Source of the DNA: Gymnopus androsaceus JB14
Taxonomy: Eukaryota > Basidiomycota > Agaricomycetes > Agaricales > Omphalotaceae
Direction: 5' to 3'
DNA length: 56,273 nucleotides
NCBI GenBank assembly: GCA_009733575.1
Contig: ML769554.1
Location: forward strand, 93,609 to 149,881
Positions 22,728-41,158 of the stretch are shown here, one piece after another. Position 1 is the first letter of the stretch. Every line of letters begins with the position of its first letter. A model generated the notes under the pieces. That model was not told the DNA's origin. It did not search any database and saw nothing but the letters and a program-made list of their open reading frames with translations. The translations under genes were made by a program, and so were the position numbers.

Positions 22728-23432
22728 TTAACTGAACCGAAGGGTCTGAGCCTGCAATATTTTTTGGTTTGGTTTAATTCTTAGGAAAATGAGCAGAACA
22801 AAGAACGAACCAGCAACGTACCAGAATGTGATACAAAGAATGAGATAAAAGGCTACGAGGAAAGAACAGTCAGTAAGAGCTACACGACGAGCTACATCTA
22901 ACTTACACATGAGGATCATGCCATGCATCCAATTCGATTTGCCATGTCGCACGCGGTAGTTCACGGTAAAAACTGGCGGATAGTTCGGATAGTTTGTAAA
23001 AGCCACCTATGGAAAAAACCAGCACATACCTACCAGGAACAAGGCGATAGACTCATGAAGATCAAACAGGAGTGTCAATAGCTTCCCGATAATCCACGCG
23101 AGGGTAACGATAAACCTGGACTTTCGTTAGAGCTCATTCTGCAATGATCAAATGCAGGCAAAGCTCACGGAATGACTGAAAGAACGAGTTGCTAAAGAAA
23201 AGACAAGTTTGTTCCCGCCGCAAAAGCAATAGGAAAAGACTCCGATACTGGACCCAGCAGTCGTTCCTAAGCTTAGGGTAAGCTTATCCTCCTGGTAGGA
23301 AAAGATGGCTTCTATGAAGTGCTCGGCGTTATCAACGATGGGGAGGATAATGAATGTGACGAATTCTTGAGATATGTCTGTCGAATTTAGGCTGCTGATG
23401 GAGTCGACTAGCCACTCAGCAGTTAAAGCCAC
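22728..23432 (-). pseudogene. Vacuolar Ca2+/H+ exchanger (CAX family), C-terminal half, degraded
   Basis: Minus-strand blocks match the second half of CAX/VCX antiporters: LTAEWLVDSISSLNSTDISQ then EFVTFIILPIV (near 23420), DKLTLSLGTTAGSSI, WIIGKLLTLLFDLHESIALF (near 23090), VNYRVRHGKSNWMHGMILMC (near 22950) and a closing FYLILCITFWYVAG. These proteins load Ca2+ into the vacuole. The key c-2 motif, normally GNAAEH, reads DNAEH here, with the glycine changed and one alanine lost. The block after GSSI has lost its usual QIALFV and changes frame. Upstream, a possible YxxxxFFLxSxATLY helix remnant near 23590 and an acidic loop near 23460 can be seen, but I cannot find a convincing first half. I infer a decaying gene; a strongly diverged functional copy is less likely. 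Confidence 0.65.
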
Positions 23433-24338
23433 GCTAAGGTTTCTCTTCTTCCTCTTCTACTTTCGGTTCAGGAATGTTTTGCTCTACATCGTTTGTACCG
23501 TCTTACCTGGGATATCGTGTCGAAGGTTGGATGCCTGTACAGTGTCGCTTGAGAATAGTGCAGGAAAAATAGGAAAGAGCCGTAGACTAAATAGTATGGC
23601 TTGTAAGAATGGATTGTAGGCTTTGAAATTGTTGACTGACTTATCTTCCCTAACCTCATTCCATTGCTTCCCTTCACTCCCTCCATCTTTCGAAGTGAGG
23701 CGCAAGGTACGTCCTGGTACGTCGAGCTGGTCTGGTGGTTCTATAGACTGAATTCGGGGCCTGAAAAATCGTAATGACCTTGCGCAGCGTTACGCTCGAT
23801 TGTTCCATTTGTTACCACTGATCGTCGTGGGGTGTGTTTCTTTCTTTCTTTACTTTAGAAAGCAAGGTAGTTTACTACCTGGGGTGGTATCACTCATCAT
23901 AGTGGCTCCAGGTGCACATCTACTAATAGAGAAGTTGAATGTTGCATTTCCACCGGCTCTGCTAAATAAACAGATCAATGAGGGGGATAAAAAAGAAACA
24001 ATGGCATAGATACACGCTTCATCGTATGAATAGACGAAGCAGGTGCAAAGACATGGGCAAGTTAGAATAGGAGGAAATGGGAAAGGACTCACGTATAAAA
24101 GGTCGAATTTATAGCTGCGCTTTTGCCTAGCTTGTTGTTCACACTGTCATTATCAGAGTACACCTTGGCCTCTGGTCTTGAATTAAGAAACCTCGTGAGA
24201 GGATTCCTATATTCAATATGTCATCTTCTGAGAGGGACTGCCCCAGATCTATCAAGTGCTTGGAGGCGAGGCTCTTGAATGAGGACAAATTGAATTAGAC
24301 GTTTTCTGAGAATACTGGATGATTAGAACAGCTACATA

Positions 24339-26245
24339 CTACATCGGATACAAATGCTCCACCATCTCCCGGTCGTGCTCCAAACTGATAAGTCGCAAAC
24401 TCAAATGTGCTTCAGGGCGCCAGATGGTTGCGGTGGTCCAGACACTTGGAGGATATCGGACCTTGCCAACGGGCCCAGCCCAATCGTAGTCAATAAGAAG
24501 CACCTTTTTCTCCTTCACATCAAAAAAGATATTTGCAGGGCGAAGATCTCCGTGAACGTATCCTTCTACAAAGAAAGGATCTAATGCTTCGCGAACCTTG
24601 CGTTTGATAGCTTCTTTGACGACAGCATCTGCTTTCTTGAAGATGTCATCCACCGCCTCATAGCATGTAGGGATGGACTCCATTACCACCATTTTCCAGC
24701 CTCCTTCAAGCTCAGTGCACGCTAACAGTTTCGGCGCAAGCCCGATTTCTTGAGCTTTGCGGTGCGCTGCTTCACCATATTGCTGAGTGTACTTGACATA
24801 AAGAATATCGTTGTGCTCAGTCTTGATTTCAAAGACTAGACGACTGGGGTCCACGCGTCTGATGTAGGTGAATGAGGTCGTTTCTTTGCCATCCTCAAAG
24901 CTCCTTGGATAAGGAAAGGAGTGCTGAACTGGAGATGAAGGGCTCGCTTCAGGAGCATTTTCGTACATTTTACCCAGATCAGTGAAAAGGATATGAAGCG
25001 CTGTCAGTGTGCGCGCAAGATCAAGAAACATATCCTTGTTGGACGTGTGGAAAGACATGGGCATGGAGGCAGTGAGGACTTCAGTTTGGGGGCGATCGAT
25101 CATGACACCACCAAGAATTTGGATGCTTGGCCCTGAGAGTGAACAATCAGTTCATTGAAGCTACAAATTGACTTGGTCCACTCACCGGCATGCGTGATTG
25201 AAAATGACGGTAATCTGAGTCTCATACAATCTGCGGCTTGTGAATTTCCAGCGGCTGCATGTCGACGAACGATACGAGAGTTCTCGAGATAGTACAATGC
25301 GACCTGGAAACCAGGATCCCCAGTCCCACATCGCTCCGGCTTGACCTCGATGATAAGTCGACATGCTCCATCGTTTCCAACTATCTGATACACGACCGCA
25401 CCATCGGTAGTGTAGTCACCAATGTTCTCTTTGTCGATCACCACACCAAGGAAGTCACCGAGCAACTTTCGGAATGCCTCTTCTCTTCGTAGTTCATTGG
25501 CAAAGAAAACACAGAGCTCATCAGACATCTTCTGCGCGTATTTCAAAGCATTATCGGAGGGGTTAATGGTTCGGACGTGGTCTGGAATGTTCCAAAGGAT
25601 GAGACGAGTAATGATATGGGAATCGGGACTTACTTCGAGTTCCGAGGACGATCGCAGGATATCCGCGTTTCTTCGAGTTTTTGACTGTTAGCGAATTGAT
25701 GTGGTTCAGCACCAGTACTCGAAGGTTCTTTGGACGTCCGCAATGAAAAGAAATTTCCACCAGGCAATTCGGAAGACCACTCTCGTGGAGCTACAGTAAG
25801 AATCAGCAGGCTGAAGCGGATTAGCATTCTTGATTCTCGCTTACGAAGTCGTCTGAACTCGCTAATAAGAAGCGCAACAAGTTGAATGTTATCATCAGGA
25901 TCAGGATCAAAGTCAATAACCGTCTGTAATTTCCCGAGTGTCCACTCCTTCCAATCGTAGCTGAAACGACCCCCCAATCGCTCCACTATAGCAGTCGAGG
26001 TGCCACGCGGAATGGGCGGATTGAGACACTGTAAAATATACCGTTTGAAAATTCATTGGCAAGTAAAAGCGTTGACCATACTTACGAAAAAAAACAAAAC
26101 CACTGGTGTCCGTTCCCAACCCTTTCTGCAAGGTCTTTGAGGCTGTGGAGATACCCATGTTTAGCTCCAGTGTTATGGGTTTTTCTGCTGTCGTTAAATT
26201 AGCATCGTCGTCAACAGATAGAAGGACAACGTTAGCGTCGCTCAT
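24339..26245 (-). CDS. Fungal kinase-fold protein of unknown target
   Basis: The long C-terminal exon (25125-24339) contains a phosphotransferase-like core: GYVHGDLRPANIFFD as catalytic loop and VLLIDYDWAGPVGK as the metal-binding segment, with DYD in place of DFG. It resembles the small kinase-like domain common in agaricomycete proteins. Upstream exons give GAVVYQIVGNDGACRLIIEV and RCGTGDPGFQVALYYLE, a block that usually precedes this domain in the same family. A further N-terminal region (26245-25630; VERLGGRFSYDWKEW, FDPDPDDNIQLVALLI) I do not recognise. The start at 26245 (MSDANVVLL) is the likeliest ATG but unproven. The splice near 25560-25640 does not keep frame with the best consensus sites, so one exon may be misplaced or broken. 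Function, cell location and regulation are unknown. Confidence 0.6.
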
Positions 26246-28080
26246 CGTGGTTTGCAACGAATGGGTCACGCTAATATCATCGCCACGACGCCAAAATTTT
26301 AGTTCGAGACAGTTGAGTGAACATGACAATGAGAAGAGTAAGACACGTGGCTAGTCAAAGCTGTACATACTGCTCTTCTTGTTCTCCACCTTGAAGCTTC
26401 TCAGATCTAGAAACCTGTTAGTTTCGATGTATCTGTCTGGAGGGGACATCGGGATTCTTCAAGGTCTCCAAACATAATGCGCTGTTTCGTACTATCCGAT
26501 TCATCCAAGACGTCGACAGTGGAGCGTCAGGCCTGACAATCTTTCAAACAACGGGTGCGCTGCTTGTTCGGAACATGATACATTAGCTACTATTGCTTCG
26601 CATCCAAGTGGGTCAGGCATTTCTTCACTTCAAAGTGTCGAAGACGAGACAATATCTCGACGTGAGCGATATTAATTATTGATGGCTTGCGGGCTAATTT
26701 CATTTAGATCTCTATCGGCGCCGTGAATGGCACGTATTTCTCCATGAGCTTCCTCTACAGCCATTTTATCACGATGCGAGTGTTGCTAATTCCAAACATT
26801 AGCTATCGCAGCGCCAAGCCTAATGTGGCACAAAACTTCTCAGCAAGGACAGCAAGTCGACAAGTTCTCGGTTGCAAGGTGAGCGAGGGGACTGAAGAGG
26901 CGATGGCTCGTATTGTCCCATTCGGTAGGCTGTATGCGATCAAGATGGAAGCATGCCGCCGACTGAGTGCACCGAGATCATTTCACGACGCGGCACATAC
27001 ACTATTCGCCGGCCTACTACGCAGCCTTTCGACACGGGAACGACTACAGCGGGTATGAGGGAGTAGAGCGCTCGGCAATCTCAACCGGTAACACTTCCTG
27101 ACTCAAATTCTCAGCGGTCATAGCCATGAGTTCTATGAGTAACCATTTCGAGTGTATGAAGGCAGCGAGCTACACTCCCGCCGGTCAACTTACAATAGCT
27201 GCTCGTCCTATATACGTATAGAAGTCTCCCATGTCGAACAAAGATCTAGATGTGAGATGTTGGTGATTATAGTACTTCTATTGCTGCAAGTATACTTACC
27301 CCCTGTTCGTGACAGAGTTGTTAGGCTTCAACGTTTCAACTGCCGCGGTAGCGCGATTCACATTTTCACATTACTGTTGGCTCTATACGCCAAGCCAACA
27401 AGTGGAAATAGCTATAGCATCCTGATACATCGGGGGATTGAGCCCGCCCGCTGCACAGAGAGTTCAAGTTCCCCAAATCTCGGGAATTCCGAATTCTTGG
27501 TTGAAAATGCTAGTTTTGACCCAAGCACCAGTACCGTCGGTTCACCAAAATAAGAATGTGTGAGTTTTACAGACTTGTTGGGTTAAGCCGGGAAATTTTG
27601 ATACAACTATTTAGGTTTTAGGCAAATTTTAAGCGCCTTCCTTCCTTTATGGACCATGGGAGAGTCAACTTGAAGCACATCAATAACAGCAACAGCGTAC
27701 TAAAGAACCGCTCCCGAAGGAAGCGTTTGAAGTTTCAAAAAAATGTATTCAGCAAACTGTCTTTTATATTGTGTCTCCCAGGAATACCGCAGAAGAGTTG
27801 CTTGCGGGTTTTCATCAAGGTACAACTTTCAACTCGCTATACCGATTTACCGTTGATGTGCGGCGTTAGTAAACATTCTCTTCTCTCAGTATACATGTAC
27901 AACTACTTATTTCCGGCACGGCCGCCACTTGCCGGTGCATATTCCTTTCTCTGAATTACGGTTCCGGGTTCCTGTACTCCAACCCCTTGGAGATACTCGT
28001 CTGCTTGTTTCTCGACTCGGACCACAGGAATTATCCATCTGTCTGCAGTAGTACTGGACCAAAAGGAGCACTCTGGAGGG
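26246..28080. other. Intergenic, upstream part of the MnP duplication
   Basis: No gene supported. The left part (26330-26580) shares sequence with 21820-22120. The right part, from about 27100, is similar to the region upstream of the second peroxidase: GGGAATTCCGAATTCTTGG near 27480 against GGGAATTCTGAATTCTGG near 31794, and CTTGGAGATACTCGTCTGC near 27985 against CTTGGAGATACCCATCTGC near 32491. Confidence 0.55.
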
Positions 28081-28087
28081 TATAAGA
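28081..28087 (+). promoter_or_regulatory. TATA box of the first manganese peroxidase
   Basis: TATAAGA, 79 bp before the ATG, in a stretch shared with the promoter of the second peroxidase (TATAAAA there). The CT-rich leader and the CTCTTGACAATGG start context are also shared by the two genes. Confidence 0.65.
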
Positions 28088-28159
28088 ACTGAACGAACTA
28101 CGACTCAAACCTTCACTACCCATTCCTCTCCTGTCACTTCTCTTGTCACTCTCTTGACA

Positions 28160-30029
<1,870 letters not shown>

Positions 30030-32582
30030 ACTTGAACATGTGGCTTAGAGGACGCTACAACTCGCTCATTTGGCGGTGGCATATATCATATTTTGCATTG
30101 TACTCGGATTCTATCTATTTTTCTCAGGATTTATTCTAGCAGTAGCATCTAATTTCGTGGTTTTAAGTAGGAAGGTCGGTCTAGTAGTATATTATTTCCT
30201 TCCTTCCTGTAGAGCTTGTAATTATTCCCCGGAATTAAATTATTCTACTCATTAGCAGTCCAGCAGAAGAGGAATCTTGATGGATTCATCGTTCCATACT
30301 TCACAGTTTGGACTAAAGAAACTCTTGAGTCCAACCATGTCGAAATAGAGAGAGAGAGACAGCGACTGCAGACCAATCACTCTCGGACTTAACACTATGT
30401 TCCTTACTGTAATACAAATGCAGTCAATCATCCAACGTAATACATAGCTCCAAACGATGCATTCAACTTTCCAGTGTTGAATGGGTCCTCAGAGGCCTAT
30501 AAGACGTCCAATGTGGTAAGCCTATATGAGCTTACTACTTACTAAGCACTGGTGTAGAGCGTAAGAGTAAGTGACATCTATGGCAATGGTCAAAGCTGAC
30601 TCTCGCAGTTCATTGACACGTGAGTCTGGCGACGTGTTACACTTCCACTCTGGTGTTATTGTGTTTTTGCTTTGGAATGCTACTACCATCGCGAAAAATA
30701 AAAGAGACTTAAATTTCAAATGAGGTGAGCTCTCAATATTGAATGGTGGCAATCTTGTCTATGTTTTTCTGTTCTTCGTTCGACAAAGAGCTTTACAGCA
30801 CCAGTGAACCAGTAGCTGATTTGCCACCTTTTTTCTTCGACATCGTGGCTTGGAAGCTTGAAGGCTGCTTCATCGTTGCTGCAGTTGCTAGATTCGCCAA
30901 CGCGCTCTAGTTATCTTTATCAAATCAATGGCCGACTCCGAAGATCGTTCAAAGATCATATTAAGCGTTTTAAGAATCGATCGGGATCATTATACTTGTC
31001 TGTTGAACAATTATTTCAAGGAGACCGCCTTGTGGATTCCCTCGGACTATCCACGGTAAGTATACATATATGCATCCCAATGACGAATCAAGTATTTAAT
31101 ATTCTGCTCTACCTGAAGCAAAATTTGGTACGCCGGCTCTTTTTGACTAAGACTTGGTTTAAATTTCCCTCTAACGCATCATGTAGATCGATCATACGGC
31201 AGTTGAAAGTCCTGGACAAAAATAAACTCGTCATAGGAGGGTTATCGAATCGCACCTAGAAACTTGCTGGAAGAAATGGTCTCAACAAGGTCTCAATCAT
31301 GTCACTGTATAGTATTGGAAAGAGGCTTGGAGACTCTTTAAACATCTGGGTCAGAACAGCAAGCTCTACGTCCCGAACTCAAGACAATATGGATCGACTA
31401 CTGGACCTCGAAGTCAGTTGACAAAATGAGCAGTAGATGGAAGAAGGAAGGAAGGAAGGAAGATTACGCATTATCAGTCGTAGAGATGTTAGTTTCATCC
31501 AAAAGAACGAATTAACCTACCTCTTTTAAGCTGAGGAGTCATGGCCCACCGCTTTCTGGAGAGAAATACTTTGCAGTCATAGCCATAAGGAGATTGCTGC
31601 AAGTATTAGCTGTAAAGAGTTGTTAGGTTTCAAGATTGAGACTGCCGCGACAACCGACCCCCGATTCAATGATTACTGTTGGCTCTAAATGCTGGTAAGC
31701 CAATGAATACTAAGGAAAAATAATATTCTGATCAATCACATGGATTGAGCCCGCCCGCACCTCTATTAATAGGTTTCAAGCTTCCCAACCTTCGGGAATT
31801 CTGAATTCTGGTTGGAAAGGCTAGTATTGACCCAAAACCCCAAACGCCGGAGCTCATTCAAATTTCACGCATCACGTTCAAAATGAGACAGTGGATTACA
31901 TAAGTTTTTCTCGAATTTTCGGGATTTTTTATTTTGTATTTTTCCGAAATCTATGAACAGTTGGGCGGAAGAGTACTGTACAGTAGTCGCAGATTCACCA
32001 AAATCAGCGTGCGTGAGTTCTACGGCTACAAACCCACGGCTCTGGTTCGGAAACGACGGGATTTTATTTGAATATTGTGCCGGTCGGTTTTAGGCACTTT
32101 CCTTCCTTGGACCCCCATCACAAATACCAGCAACGATCCCAGCGGTTTCCAATTCTAAACTCTCTCCAGTGCGATGTCCCGAGATTGCGCTCTATTAATA
32201 ACTGCTTGATAACCTACTACTGAGGGACTGCTTTCGAATCTCAAGCCGAAGCGTTTGTTTCAAGGTAGATAGATACTCGCCCAACAAGATGTCTTTTCTA
32301 TTATTATCTCTCCTGGTAATAGCTCAGAACAGGTGCTTGCAGCTGCGGTTTTCATCAAAGTACAACTTTATATACTGTTTTACCGCTGATGCGCGGTTAG
32401 ACATTCTCTTCTTTCAGTACAACTGATCTGACGGTCGCTACTGGCTATGCATCTTCCCCTCTCGGAATTACCACTCCCGTACTCCAACTCCTTGGAGATA
32501 CCCATCTGCTTGTTTCTCGACCACAGGAATCGTCCCGGGCCATCTGTTTATAGTACTGGACTAAAAAGAGCACTCTGGAAGG
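30030..32582. other. Spacer between the two manganese peroxidases
   Basis: 2.5 kb with no supported gene. The first kilobase resembles the DNA after the second peroxidase (30060-30260 with 34557-34760; ATGGCAATGGTCAAAGCTG near 30582 with the same string near 35298). The last kilobase resembles the DNA upstream of the first peroxidase. The ORF at 30858-31259 (133 codons) has no domain I know. A diverged inverted copy of the 9.0-9.2 kb repeat lies at 31324-31397, and a short GGAA run lies at about 31443-31462. Confidence 0.5.
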
Positions 32583-32589
32583 TATAAAA
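32583..32589 (+). promoter_or_regulatory. TATA box of the second manganese peroxidase
   Basis: TATAAAA, 75 bp before the ATG, in the same sequence context (GCACTCTGGA-AGG before, ACTGAGCGA after) as the TATA of copy 1. Confidence 0.65.
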
Positions 32590-32657
32590 ACTGAGCGAGC
32601 TACGACTCAAATCTTCACTACCCATCTCCTGTCACTTCTCTTGTCACTCTCTTGACA

Positions 32658-34535
<1,878 letters not shown>

Positions 34536-35884
34536 ACATGTGGCAACTGATTAGAGGACGCTACAACTCGCTCCTTTGGTAGTGGCATATATATATTCTC
34601 TCTTAGAATTGTACTCGGATTCTATTTATTTTTCTCCGACAGGGTTTATTCTAGTAGTATCATTCAGTTTCGTGGTTTCAAGTGGGAAGGTCGGTCTAGT
34701 AGTATCTTCCTTCCTGTAGAGCGTGTAAATATTCCCCGGAATTAAATTATTCTACTGAATCTCAACAGAAGAGGAATCTTGATGGATTCCTACGATTGCA
34801 CTAAGAGAGTCCCTCGAATCCAACTAATATAGAAAGAGAGAGAATCAGAGAGCTCGGGCTCTGGACTATGTTTCATAGTGCAGTCAGTCCATCAACTGTA
34901 GTGACGAAGCTTTTACTTACCCGAAATTCCAGGCCCGGATTCGGTGAATCCTATAAATTTAAAAGAAATAAAAATAAAAAGGACAAAAGGCTTCATATGA
35001 CTTAGTATCTACGCCGATACTCGACGTTCTTCTCAGTATGGAAAATCAAATGGACGCCCGGCGACACATGATCCTCATAGTCGATGGATTCAAAATACTT
35101 ATACTTATAGGCATCATACGATTTGTCCATTTGGCGAGGTAGGGACTTACGCAGTACCATCAGTACTAAACAGCTTGTATTGAACCGGATTCCAGAAGCT
35201 GATTTGCCGTAGTCCAACAGGCTCGACATAGAAGATTTCCAATGAGGTGATGTATAATTTGTGGAGCTCGGGCACGTAAGCCAAATAAGTGACATTTATG
35301 GCAATGGTCAAAGCTGCCCCTCGCAACACATTGACACGTGAATTGGGATAGTACTCCTATCGGATTGGAGAAAACCTGTTCCAGATACAACATATTTTTT
35401 TGGGAGCGAAATGACAAGCTCTGCAGGTCGAGTTTGACATCCTCTCAATCGAATTGACCAGAGTTTGAAATTATCCTTTCGGCGATAGTCTTAATGGCGG
35501 GCATCCATGTATTTAGCTGGAGGACCAGTTATTATTATTGCAAGGTTCAGGATCGGAGAGACTCTTATCACCCACTTTCGGAGCCCCCTCCGAGTCGTCC
35601 TATATGAGAAAATGCACATTGCACACCGGTACCGTACCAGTGAGATTTTGCGCATACCAAATTCAACGCGCACGTTCTAAACACGTAGAAAGACCGCGTC
35701 GCAGGCATCCAAGTCTTTTTTCTTGCATCTGGCGCGTGAGTGCCACTATAGCGAAGGATTTCGTTGAGTCGGCCAGAATCTTCGAGATGACAACAAGATG
35801 ACAGAGAAAGACTTAGCGCCCAGTCTTGACGCTCAAACCACGTGTGCCGTACTCCGTCATTCCGCTCTTCCGAATTCCTCCACC
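34536..35884. other. Region after the MnP pair with one unrecognised minus-strand gene relic
   Basis: 34536-34990 repeats the 3' flank of the first peroxidase. On the minus strand between about 35420 and 35002, spliced reading gives LRGAALTIAINVTYLAYVP, then SFWNPVQYKLFSTDGTA and a C-terminal VSPGVHLIFHTEKNVEYRR. A diverged partner (ALTIAIDVTYSYALHQC) lies near 30600 after the first peroxidase, so this short gene was part of the duplicated segment. I do not recognise the family, and only a partial model can be supported. Confidence 0.4.
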
Positions 35885-37771
<1,887 letters not shown>

Positions 37772-38661
37772 CCGAATAGTCGCCAGGAGAGTCAGTGTAG
37801 CTTACTTTTAGAAACCTGAGCTTCTTCATCCGATCCTTATTTGGGAATAATTATTCTTAATACTCATATAATACATGGAGGTATACCTCTGGTGGTCAAC
37901 CGGTCATGTTTTCGGCACAGGATATCCGAGTCCGATTCCGATCTAATGGGAGTCGCGAGTCGAGACTGAGGCGTGAGGTTATGGTGTGGTTTGTCTTCAT
38001 TCTTGTGGCTTTCCGTTCCATTTCTTGAACTACACTGAAGTTTGTAGTTGCTAGTGCCAACTAGACCGTTTGCAGTTGCTTCAGGAGTCAGGGCAGTCAT
38101 GACAAGACTAGTAGCAGTGTCTTCCATTTTTAAACATGCCGAATACTAAAATCCCTTCTCATGACTATGATTAGGACCATTACGAGATGAGATACTAGTA
38201 TGCCGGACTAAGGATGGATATAGTCTAGTAGCGGAATAATGAATCGAATTCGTATCGGGATTTACCTCCACGTAGGAAGCGCGAGATTGTAGCCATCCTG
38301 CCGAGTATTTACGCTTACTGTAAAAGAACTGGTATACTTTTACTTTTGAACAACTCCATATTGAAATCAATCTATTGTTTTTCAAGACTCGGACTCGACT
38401 CGGATGTGGTGTGTGCATCACTGTCAGGTCAAGTTTCTCTCAGACTAATCAAGCTACTCTTTATGGGTGCTTAGTGTCTATCGGAGCAGAAGCGATACTA
38501 TCCCCAGTGTGCCAGTGCACCGAGTCTATTAGATGGATCTCCAAGTAGGTATATATGCATATCTTTCCGACACTTATAAAAACGTCTGAGCTGAACACCG
38601 CCGATGCCAGTACCTCCCTCTTCCGTCGAGTCTTCGTCTCAAGCTCTCTCTTCGTACCGAT
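37772..38661. other. Intergenic region
   Basis: No gene supported. A TATA-like TATAAAAA lies at 38575-38582, about 80 bp before the O-methyltransferase ATG. The rest is ordinary AT-rich spacer with short unrelated ORFs. Confidence 0.5.
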
Positions 38662-40665
38662 ATGTCTGAATCCGATGTTCAGCTCCTGCTCGACACCATC
38701 ACTCAGGCCGTCACTTCGCTCAATCTCGCTTGCTCTACCAGTGGGGCTAGCATTCCGGATATTAGGAAGCCATTCGAAGCTTCATCGGAGAATTTCCGTA
38801 CGAGCAGTTTTGAAGCGTTGCAAGCTGCGAGGGTTATTAGCGCGGCTGCGTTGCAGCTGGAAGCTATCGTTGCGCCACCTGAAGTTGTGTTGTATCATGT
38901 TGTGGGAGGGGTAAGTCATTTCAGTGTCCTGACTATCTGAGACGTACTTACATCCTTTTTAAAATCCTAGTTCTTCAAGTCCATGGCCTTGAGAGTTTGT
39001 TTGGAATCTAATGTCACCGAAATATTACGAGACGCTGGACAAAAGGTTCGTAGAAAGCATTGTTGATCAACTATAACAGGTCTAATTAGTGTCTGTCTGT
39101 CCTTCTTACTTCGTTTCAGGGTATGCACGTCCAAGATATTGCAAAGGCTAATGGTCAAGATCCTCAAAAGCTCGGTAGGCCTCGGTGCTATTTTTGAGTG
39201 GCACTTCCTGTTTATTAACATAGTCTAGCTCGATTTCTTCGTTACCTGTGTTCCAATCACGTCTACAGAGAAGTATCCCCCGATGTGTTTGCGAACAACC
39301 GCATCTCGAGTCTACTTGATACGAAAAAGACTATTGACGAGCTTCGTGAAAAGCATGTTGAGCAGTCCGATTTCACGGAGTTGCGCCTTGACTAACATGC
39401 TTTTTGCAGGCCGTTTGACAAGTATAAAAACACGGATGGATTGGCTGCGCTGGTTGGACATCAGTAGGTCTTACTAGTGCGACTATGCAAATATTCACCG
39501 ATACTTACATTTACTTACTCAATTAGCTTGGACGAATGCTTCAAAGGTGCAGCATACGGCTTGGGAGGCTCTCAACGACCCCGCCATGACTTCCGCAAAA
39601 GAGCATATAGGCACACCGCTCAATAAGGCATATAATCTTCCAGATACCGTATTTCCAGTTCATCCAAAGTGGTCAAGCTGCGCGACGCCTTCGATTTGAT
39701 GCCAGCATGCAAGGCATGGAAAGATTGCAGCCGCCTGATGCTACTTTAAACGGTATGTAGATATTTAATCGACCATTTTGTGATTACTCATACATCGTCC
39801 AGCATTCGAGTGGGGGAAGCTTCCCAAAGGTTCAAAAATAGTCGACATAGGAGGTGGAATTGGGAATGTGTTCTTTCCGGTGGCAGAGCAGTTTCCCGAG
39901 TTAAACATCGTTATTCAAGACTTGCCTGGAGTTGTTGGAAACGCGAAAAAGGTACGGACAGTAGCATAAATTGCAACTTTGTTGCTGCTACTCTATCGTG
40001 AGACTGACGTGCTGTTTAGGCTTGGGCAGACCGAATGCCGGATGCACTGAAGACAGGCCGAGTCAAACCCGAAGGTGAGTTTGTAGTCCCTTTGATTGTA
40101 TTTGCTCGATAAGCTCATATTTTTCTACTTGCTGTTCAAGCTCACAACTTCTTTGATGCCCAGCCTCACAAAGACGCCTCCGTCTTCTTTATCAAGCATG
40201 TCCTTCATAACTGGTCCGACAGTAGCTGTCTGAAAATCTTGAAGCGGCTCAGAGATGCTTCGGGTGAATCCAACGAGACTGGTCATCATGGATAGCGCTA
40301 TGCCTTATGTGTGTCGGTCAGACTCACAGACGAGTACTACGACTATCCCAGGATCGATAGCAGAGGAAGCTCCCAGGCCACTTCTAGCAAACTTTGGGGC
40401 ACTAAATGAGGCGGCATATGTACTAGATATGGTGGTGAGTGTTTTGATCCCCGGCTAGTACATGGATGTCTTGAGTTTTTGACACTCCTTTCAGATGTTC
40501 GTCATCCTCGATGCACAAGAACGCACATACAACCATCTGAATCATTTACTGGTCGAATCGGGGTGGACTGTTGTTTCTGTTAAGCGAAAGCCGGGGGATG
40601 CAGCGTTTGTACAGATCGAAGCGAAACCTGAAAAGTCCAGTAGTGGTATACATGCGAAGCTTTAG
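38662..40665 (+). pseudogene. SAM-dependent O-methyltransferase gene with three frame breaks
   Basis: Resembles fungal family-2 O-methyltransferases (sterigmatocystin OMT-like). Start MSESDVQLLLDTITQ, N-terminal dimerisation region, then a winged-helix part (MHVQDIAKANGQDPQKLARF). The SAM motif is IVDIGGGIGNV near 39850, followed by LNIVIQDLPGVV; the catalytic His lies in FFIKHVLHNWSD near 40205; the C-terminus is ERTYNHLNHLLVESGWTVVS. Exon borders are GT-AG except for a probable GC-AG intron at about 39352-39410. Conserved sequence changes frame with no intron near 39546 (one extra base after DECFK), 39655 (one extra base before the RFDASMQGM block) and 40260 (before VIMDSAMPYV). Otherwise the residues are well kept, so decay would be recent. 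Three base errors in 2 kb are possible but unlikely given the clean neighbour. Confidence 0.8.
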
Positions 40666-41158
40666 TTTCAGAAGTCGCCGAAGCCTGCCAGATCCGTATG
40701 CAGGCGACATAAAATACACCGAATCGATAACCAGGGTATATACAGGCTCTCCCTGTAATTTGAATGCCAACGGTTTAATATTGCAGAGATGTACAATTTC
40801 AAATTGACTTGCCATGCGGATCTGGATGCGTAAAATCAGCTTTGACCGAGCAAATCTGGGTAAACAGTTCTCCGCGCTTCTTCCTGATATGAGCAACTAC
40901 CTAGGAACAACTGGTATTACTTGAATGTGGAATGTGATTGAACTACCGCCCAGTGCCATGAGTCAGAGAGAATACTTACAGACAGATGGAACAGCGGCTT
41001 TGGAAGGGAGGCAGTAAAGGGGGTTGTCGACATTCAATAGTATATATATGCTCTACTCTTGAATCCGGATTCTTCCTTCCCCTGTCTGGCCAGCCTCAGG
41101 CGTTGGAACTCGCGTCATTACTTCGTAAGAACATTCCAGTCGATTTGCCGTCCCAGCC

